From: Dromaius novaehollandiae
Lineage: Eukaryota > Chordata > Aves > Casuariiformes > Dromaiidae
Assembly (NCBI RefSeq): GCF_036370855.1
Contig: NC_088117.1
Coordinates: forward strand, 7,502,001 to 7,566,000
Length of the DNA stretch: 64,000 nt
Reading direction: 5' to 3'
A program made the position numbers and the translations under genes. The stretch's first letter is position 1. Each line of letters begins with the position of its first letter. Shown here piece by piece: positions 57,169 through 64,000 of this stretch. Under the pieces are notes generated by a model that saw only the letters and a program-made list of their open reading frames with translations, was not told where the DNA came from and did no database searches.

Positions 57169-60100
57169 TTACAGCTTCTGCTGTCCCGACTGGATCCTCT
57201 CGAACGCTTCCTGGTCCAGGGGCAGGTAGCGGCCTTGCCTGGAGTCCAGGAAGTACAACCTGTCCTTCACCAGCGCGGGGTCAAAGCCCTCCTTGCGCAG
57301 CTCCATCTTCTGGAACTTGTAAGTGCCTGGAGCGGGGAGAGAAGGCAGGAAGGGTTGTCGGCTGCACGCACGCCCACCGCCACCCGCTCGCACGGCCCTG
57401 CCTTGCTCCGTGCCCCGTCCCGCGTGGCACACGGCTGGGACAGCGAGGCCAGCTCCCAGTGCCACCCTGAGGCACCCCAGTGCCAGCCACCATCCCCAGA
57501 CCACGGCCTTGCACTCCCGCTTCTCCAAGTCACCAGAGGAAGCGGAGGGGCCAGGAGGACTCTACAGGGCAGACCTGCCCCGTCTCATCCCAGATCAGCC
57601 TCCCCACCCGAGCGAGGCAGGGGAAGCAGCTGCGTCCTCCCCCTGCACAAAAGCCCACGCCGTGGCTCACTTGTCTTGGAGACCTCGTGCAGAAACCGCA
57701 GGAAGATGGGCCGCGCGTACAGCGGCAGAGCCTTTTTCAGCTCATCAGCAAAGGTCTCCAGATCACAGGAGTTCCCCGGGTCAGCGATGGCCGCCATTCC
57801 TGCCTTCCCTTCAATCCCTGCAGGACAGAAAAGAAGGAAGAGTACCCCATGGGACGCACTGTCCCTGTCCCCGCAGCGTTGTCTCCATCTGTCCCACGCC
57901 AGAAAGGCCGCTGGCAAACACCCTGCTTCGTAGGGAAGCGCTGGCAGGTCCAGCTGTGCCGCTGGCTGTGTCACCACCCTGCGGCTAAGGGTACCAGCGA
58001 CACCCAGCGGTCACAGCCACCTCCTCCCAGGGGAGACACCTGCAGCCTGCCCAGGAAGGACGCGGGGTCCTTCCAAACTAGTCAGAATCACACCAAACCT
58101 TGGCTGGAGAGAAGATTCCCACTAGTCACCTCCCCAGTGGCTTCTCCCTGGCTTGTTGACACTGAACCTCAGTCCAGCATCTTGCAAAAGGACGCGCAGA
58201 TCTGGACATGCAGGACATGCTCACGTTCAGGTGCCAGAGGCCGGCCTGCCTCCACTACGCGTCCTCTCCCACCCCACTTACCTGGGATCTCCACCCCGTA
58301 AACAACAACGTCTGTCAAGTTGAGGATGCGACTCAGTGTCCCCTCCACCTCGGTGGTGGAGACGTTCTCCCCCTTCCAGCGGAAGGTGTCCCCAGTGCGG
58401 TCCCGGAAGTACATGTAACCGTATTTGTCCATCACCAGGACGTCCCCTATGGCAGAGGGAGGAATGGGCAAAAAACGGGGTGTCAGAGGAGCTAAGAGCT
58501 CCCCCAAAGCATCTCAGGGCAGTGCCACTAGCCTGGGACAGCTTGGGGTGGGGAAAGAGAGGCTCGAAAAGCCTGGCTCTTCTCTGCTCACCAGCTTGGA
58601 GGTGGCAGGACTGCACAGGCCTGGCAAAGCCAGGTCGCACAGCCCCCAGACCCACCCGAAGAGCCCTCTCCTCCCCTCTTAGCAGATGTGGCGGGGCCCT
58701 GCTCGCCTCACCTGTGAGATAGGCAGCATCCCCCTTTGAAAAAACATCCCTGGCGATTTTCTTTTTGGTGGCTGACTGATTCAGGTAGCCATCAAAGTGC
58801 TGCAAGGGGTTGCTCTTGACAATGCGGCCCACCAGCTGCCCCGGCTCCCCTGCAGGGAGAGAAGAGGGCATGAACAGGGGGAAGCAACAAAATAAGCCCA
58901 AAGAAAAAGGGTTTCTAACAGAGTTGGTGGAAGTTTACCTGAGTAGAGACTCAAGCCTAGCTAAAATACCTTGAAGGATCTAACAAAAGACTCACATAAG
59001 GCCAGAGACACACATTCCCCCATTTGCCCTCACCTGGTTTGCAGGGGATACAGACACCATCTGGCCCCCGGATCAGCTCCATGGTGTCTTCATCCACCTT
59101 CACCAAGCCGATGGGGTACACACGTGGCAGGATCCTACTGTTGAAGCCGCAGGACCCAACCTAGGACAGAAGGAGCTCAGAGCCATGAGCATCAGGGATG
59201 CCTCTCCAGCCCCAAGCCTGCTGCCCACCCGCATCCAGGACACTAGAGAGCTGGCACCACACAAGGACAGCCAAAACCCCTCCAGGCAGAGAGTAACCCA
59301 TGTGAGGCCTCTCGAGCCTCTCGAGCAAGGAACCAGGAGCAAACAGCCCCGCTGAGTCTCCAGCCCTGCCCAGGCCAGCAGGAACCCTCTGGGACATAGG
59401 GAGGGCAGCGGGGCCTTACGTTGTTGTCAAAGTTGCCCAGGCTGCAGTTGCACTCGGTGGCCCCGTAGAACTCAGCCACCTGGGCGATGCCGAAGCGGGC
59501 CATGAACTCTCGCCAGATGGAAGCTCGCAGGCCGTTGCCCAGCGCCATGCGCACCCGGTGCTGCCGCTCCACCTCCTGGTAGGGCTGGTTCAGCAGGTAA
59601 CGGCAGATCTCGCCAATGTACTGCACAATCTGGGGAAAACAGGGAACAAGGACAAACTAGGACCTTCCTCCAGGCCCCAAGGTCTTTTTGGGGGTGGTCC
59701 TCAGGGCAGGCGGGGAAGGAACAACTAGCTCAACGTCCCCTCAAGAGGCCAAGGCAAAACCCAGGAGGTCCTGCTAGCTTGTCCCCCATCCACCCCTCCC
59801 TGGCTACCCCCCTGCCTGGGGTACCCTCCTTCAGTCTGTAAAACCTATCCCAAACCTTGTGGTTAATGTCGGAGCATGGGAATGGCTTGGACAGGTGGAG
59901 TTACCACCCCAGGCGGGAAGGACACAGGCAGAGCTGGTACAGGCTGCCCCCTCTTCCAGCAGACAACACGGGTCCCCAGGCTCCTCTCCCCAGCCCCAGC
60001 TGGCTGGGTGGTCCCTTGCCTCATGGCCTCACCGTACAGTTGTATTTCACGCAGTCCTCCCAAAAGTGCGAGGCCGAGAACTTCTTGCGGATGACAATTG

Positions 60101-63100
60101 TCATGCCCTGCAGCAGGCACTGCCCGACTCCCACGATGTTCCCTGCGGAGAGACAGCCAGAGAGGCCTTCAGCTCCCCTTCAGATCAGACAGGCAGCACC
60201 ACCGGCAGCAGCACCGGCAGCTGGGCTCTCCTTGGCACAGAGCATCGCTGCTGCGCTGGCCTCCAGCCCGTGCCTCAGGTGCGGCAGAAGGGAAGGGACA
60301 GCCCGTGCAAGCAGGGCTCCACGTGGCACACGTTACCTGCAGCATGGTAGAGTGGGAGGCAGTCATACATGACATCATTGGACCTCATGCGGAAACCATA
60401 ATAAACTAAGCTGGACATGCGGAAGTACCTGAGGAGGAGGAGGAAGGGGCACGTCAGCAGCAGGGCCAGAGGGTCTGTGCTAGCACGGGGCAGAGCTCGG
60501 CCCTGTTCCTCCCCAGAGCCCCCAGCCACTGCCTTACCTGCAGTTCACCACAATTGCAGCCTTGGGCATCCCCGTGGTGCCAGAGGTGTAGATGTAGAAG
60601 AGCTTATCTGGAGAGCAAAGAAGAGACAGGGTCACATACCCAGTGCCGCTATATCCTATCTAGGAGCTGGCTGGACCAGGAGATGGGAACAAGGCAAATT
60701 TATACACCCTGGTCACACCAGGTGAACCAAACATGACAGCACCAAGAGCATGCTGGGGTTCATCCTGGGCAGGATCAGGCCTATTGGACAGATGGTGGGG
60801 AACCACACGATGCTGCCTCACAGGGAGGGCTGGCCTTCAGGCACCAGAGTAAGACCCATCTCAAATGCCCCAGGCCCTGCTGCAGAAGTCTGTCATCGGC
60901 ATCCCAAGCAGGCACTCTTGCCAGTGAGGACACAGCCAACCGGTGCTGTAACCAGCTGATCCACCGACACATCACCATGAGTTTGCCCCTCAAAAGCTGA
61001 CCACATACCAAGGAAGCCCTTCTCAGGTGGGGGTGGCTGGAACCGCTGGGCTGTCTCCAAGAGGGGATCCAGGTGTTTTGCACCAGGAATTGCTGACTCA
61101 GGGCTTCCTTCACCAGACCAGAAGAGATGGATGGATTTCTCCAGGGAGGGCTGCACTTCTTGCATGGCTAGGAAAGCAAAGAGGGGAGATGGAGAAAGAC
61201 CGCAGGGTGGCTATGGCACAGAGAGACCCTGCCCTTCCAAACAGTCTCAGGGAGACGATGCCCCAGGTAGCAGTACCCTCACTGGGCTCTGCAGTGTCCA
61301 AAAGGTCTGATAACCTTCCCAGGCAGATATTGCTCCCCATGCCTAACAGTAGCTGGGGCCACAGCCCAGGCCTCTTCAGAGACTAGAAGAGCCTGTTCTT
61401 CTGCTCTCCCCAGCCAGAACCTCTTGGCTGCCAATTTAGCCAGAAGAGGTCTGCTGACACCATCAACCTCAGAGGTGTGGGCTGAAACACATGAGGAGCT
61501 GGAGCCAAGCTGCTGCAGGGACATGGCTAAGAGCTGCAAGAACAAGGGGAGGCTCATGCCATGTAGCAGGACAGGCCCGGCCCAGCCCTGGGGTCCATGC
61601 AGGGAATGGACCCTGGAGAGGTACTATTAGCACAAGGAAAGAGCCTCACACCCATGCAGGCCTGCTTGGGAACCAGACAGAGCACTGAACCCCAGATCCT
61701 GCCCATCTCCAGCTGCCACTCAGTGGCCGAAAGACCAAAAAAAAATTCAAAACGAAAAAGCAGATCCAGTTCCTGGATAACTCAATTGTCCACTCTCTTC
61801 TATAGGAACAGAAATCTCTGCCCTATGGTGGGTAGGAAAGGAGCACTAAGCCCAGAGCCCTAGCCCCTCCATGCCCCTAGCCCGGAGGACTCCTGAAGCA
61901 TCTCCCTGCCCTCTCACCTTCCATCATCTCCACCCCAAAAATCACAGCCTTGGAGTTGGAGATGGTGATGCAATGCAGCAAGGCCTCCATGCGCAGGTGG
62001 GAATTCACAAGGGCTGTCTCCACCCCAATCTTGGCCAAGCCGAGCCACAGCCCTACGTACTGATTGCGGGACTCCATGAACAGAGCCACCACGTCACCAG
62101 AGCGGAAGCCTTGTCCACGGAAGAAATTGGCCACCCGGTTGGAGTACTCATCCAGCTGCCGGAAGGTCCAGCTCTCGCCCGTGCCTTGGAAGATCAGTGC
62201 TGTCTTCTCTGAATACTTGCTCGCTGTCTTCTGGAAGATCTTGGCAATGGTGTTTTTCTCCCTCACATGCCTCCACACCTGCCACTTCACCCGCAACAGG
62301 ACCAGCCCCGTGCTGCCAAAGGAAGGGAAGCAAGAAGGCAGCAGCTCAGTGGCTCCTGCAGAACCACTTCTAGCAAAGCCAGAGATGCAGCACAGCACAG
62401 CACAAGGGCCTTGCTAGGAGCTGCAATAGTCCAGCCTGCTCCAGGCCTTGCTCTAGGTCAGCAGCAGCTCTGGGTGCTCCCCTGAACAGTGCGGACACAG
62501 CTGGGGTAGACAAGCCCTCTGTAAGGATGCTCATAGCCAGGAACTGATGGCAGCCAGGGAGGGATGATCTCTGGGGGGCTGCGGACAGGGATGTCCCCCC
62601 TTTAAAAGCATATCTTTGAGCCTCAGATGCTCTCCAAGAGGTGCCATCACTTCCTCCCCCCAACAGGAGCTGGCACAGCCTGGCTCTGGCTCGGAGCCGA
62701 CCCTGCCACCCAGTGCCATGCCTGTGGTTTAAGGGATGGGGTGAAGTACAAGGACAAGGACAGTCACTAGACTTCAGAGCTCAGCTGAAATCTCTTTCCT
62801 AGGAAAACTCTGCCCGACGGTTTGCAGCCGTCTGGGCTTGGCAGAGGGAGATCTCCTTCCAGGTGGGCCAGGAGCCAGCAGGGACCCAGAGCTGTGCCGC
62901 GAGCTGGGGGCTGTGCTCACACACACCAGGACAGAGCAGTGGGCTGGGGTGGGGGCCCATCCCAGCCAGGACACCTACGTGAGGTCTCTGCGTATCGTCT
63001 TTAAGAATATGAAGAGGAATTTCCATCCCCCGGATCCCAGGTAGAAGACAAAGAGAGCAGGGATGGCCTGGGCCCAGGACAGCTCCAGGCTGACCCTGAA

Positions 63101-63139
63101 GAACAGCAGCAGCGCTGCGAGGGCAGCCAGACGCAGCAT
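57169..63139 (-). CDS. SLC27A4: SLC27A4 (FATP4), long-chain fatty acid transport protein 4 / very-long-chain acyl-CoA synthetase
   Basis: Twelve coding exons: 62979-63139 (ATG), 61918-62312, 61009-61167, 60538-60607, 60337-60428, 60033-60142, 59420-59629, 59034-59160, 58712-58849, 58282-58446, 57671-57817, 57169-57326 (TAA). They sum to 1932 nt, 643 aa, the exact length of human FATP4. N terminus: a hydrophobic membrane segment (about residues 3-36), then YLGSGGWKF. The AMP-binding P-loop [14 protein letters not shown] is near residue 245; the FATP signature [14 protein letters not shown] is near 384; [19 protein letters not shown] is near 505. The C terminus [18 protein letters not shown] and [12 protein letters not shown] identify FATP4 rather than FATP1. 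The enzyme activates long and very long fatty acids to CoA esters, driving uptake in gut and skin; it acts at the ER and plasma membrane. Exon 1 has only six bases before the ATG and a strong acceptor, so a non-coding first exon lies upstream. Confidence 0.97.
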
Positions 63140-63145
63140 CGTGGC

Positions 63146-64000
63146 CTGCAGAGAGAGAGAAACCACAGATCTCGACCCGCTCACACCGGACTCAGTGATA
63201 ACAAACCCATGGGGCAGGGGATGCATTAGCAGACCCCGATTTCCTGGAAAAGGCCCCAGAGCCACTGTTCTTCCTCGCAGTGAAGATTTAACTCGGCAGG
63301 GCAGATCTCCCACCGGTGTAGCTCCACCAGACCCTGGAGATGGGCTCCGATTAAGCCATTGGCGCCATACTGGTTCACGCCAGCCAAGAGCCTGGCCATT
63401 CCCTCCCGGGGAGTTGCATACAGCTGCAGGCCAGCTGTGCACCAGCTGGGGACACAGACTCACACCAGCAGCCTGAGATCTTGGATCAAGTCACTTTACA
63501 GCTGTGGGAGCAGGGTCAGGCCAGGGGACCCTGTGCAGATGTTTAGGAGCCATGGGGGTGATGCCAGGCAGGGCAAGCTCAGCTCCCTCATCCCCATCCC
63601 AGGAAAACCTAGCTCCAAACTCCTCCTTACCCCAAGGATCCCTCTGTCGCCCTAACCCAGTTCTCCCAGGCCCTCAGCAAGCATCAGCTATCGTGCAAGC
63701 CTGGCTCCAGGATGGCCACCATGGCTGGCTGGAGAGCTCGGCTTCACGTGCTCCCTGACACAGCTCAAACAGGAACAGAGACAGGAAGCTCAGTCCTTTG
63801 AGCTCTGCTCGTGTTTGTAAATTCTCTGTCAGCGGGCAGTTTCCTGGCCTGGCTCTGCTGGAGATGCTGTCAGAGCAGATCTGGGGCAAAGAGGCCAGAC
63901 GCAGGAATGCCCTCGCCTTGGACATCTGCCCAGGGTACAGCAGGCAGAACGGGAGTGTCTCTGCTGCCAGGAGCACCCAGACCCCCAGCTCATGTCATGA
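63146..64000. other. SLC27A4 5' intron / upstream sequence
   Basis: Begins with a CT-rich acceptor tract (TCTCTCTCTGCAG on the minus strand) for the first coding exon. No CpG island and no second gene are seen up to the window end, so the non-coding first exon and promoter probably lie beyond 64000. Confidence 0.55.

Noticed and set aside
57323-58301. Plus-strand open frames over SLC27A4 3' exons
   Set aside because: Antisense to exons 10-12 of SLC27A4, whose minus-strand frame matches FATP4 closely.
1-64000. Endogenous retroviruses, LTRs, CRISPR arrays and toxin-like genes
   Set aside because: Scanned for by eye on both strands; nothing recognisable was seen. The tandem arrays lack the repeat-spacer structure of CRISPR.

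Overview
The window looks like a gene-dense, GC-rich stretch of a bird genome, most likely a microchromosome; a turtle or crocodilian cannot be excluded. The reasons are intron-containing vertebrate genes with mostly short introns, strong CpG islands, many G/C-rich minisatellites, and very few interspersed repeats (two decayed MIR-like SINEs and one possible CR1 fragment). No retroviral or LTR element was recognised. All assignments come from reading translated exons against remembered vertebrate proteins; no database search was run.

Layout, left to right. TTC16 (minus, 3' part cut off by the window edge) and PTRH1 (plus) stand head to head at a CpG promoter around 2.0-3.0 kb. PTRH1 ends tail to tail with CFAP157 (minus, 6.4-10.2 kb). 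CERCAM (minus, 12 coding exons, 12.4-18.0 kb) follows. From 18 to 25 kb there is no recognisable gene, but there are four unusual arrays: an AT island, a 12-bp minisatellite, a CACATGCA-type array and a CACCAGGTCCC-type array. A large CpG island (about 25.1-28.8 kb) contains the microRNA gene mir-219-2 on the plus strand. URM1 (minus, five small exons over 17 kb, 31.3-48.4 kb) follows, then an 8.8 kb gap and SLC27A4/FATP4 (minus, 12 coding exons, 57.2-63.1 kb).

For PTRH1, CFAP157, CERCAM, URM1 and SLC27A4 I placed every coding exon with GT/AG splice sites, and the exon lengths sum to an open frame (207, 452, 603, 101 and 643 aa). TTC16 is open over its six visible exons.

The genes do not form an operon. 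They are housekeeping or tissue genes: peptidyl-tRNA recycling, tRNA thiolation and protein urmylation, an ER collagen-glucosyl/galactosyltransferase-like protein, fatty-acid uptake, and two cilium-linked genes. The neighbour order matches parts of human 9q34.11 (TTC16-PTRH1-CFAP157 and CERCAM-mir-219-2-URM1-SLC27A4), but the join of CFAP157 to CERCAM differs from the human order as I remember it. I did not find a new biological system. The best leads are regulatory: a duplicated sequence module beside mir-219-2, a GGGGCC array in the same island, a tandem splice donor in CERCAM that would create an immediate stop, and RFX-like sites at the ciliary genes.
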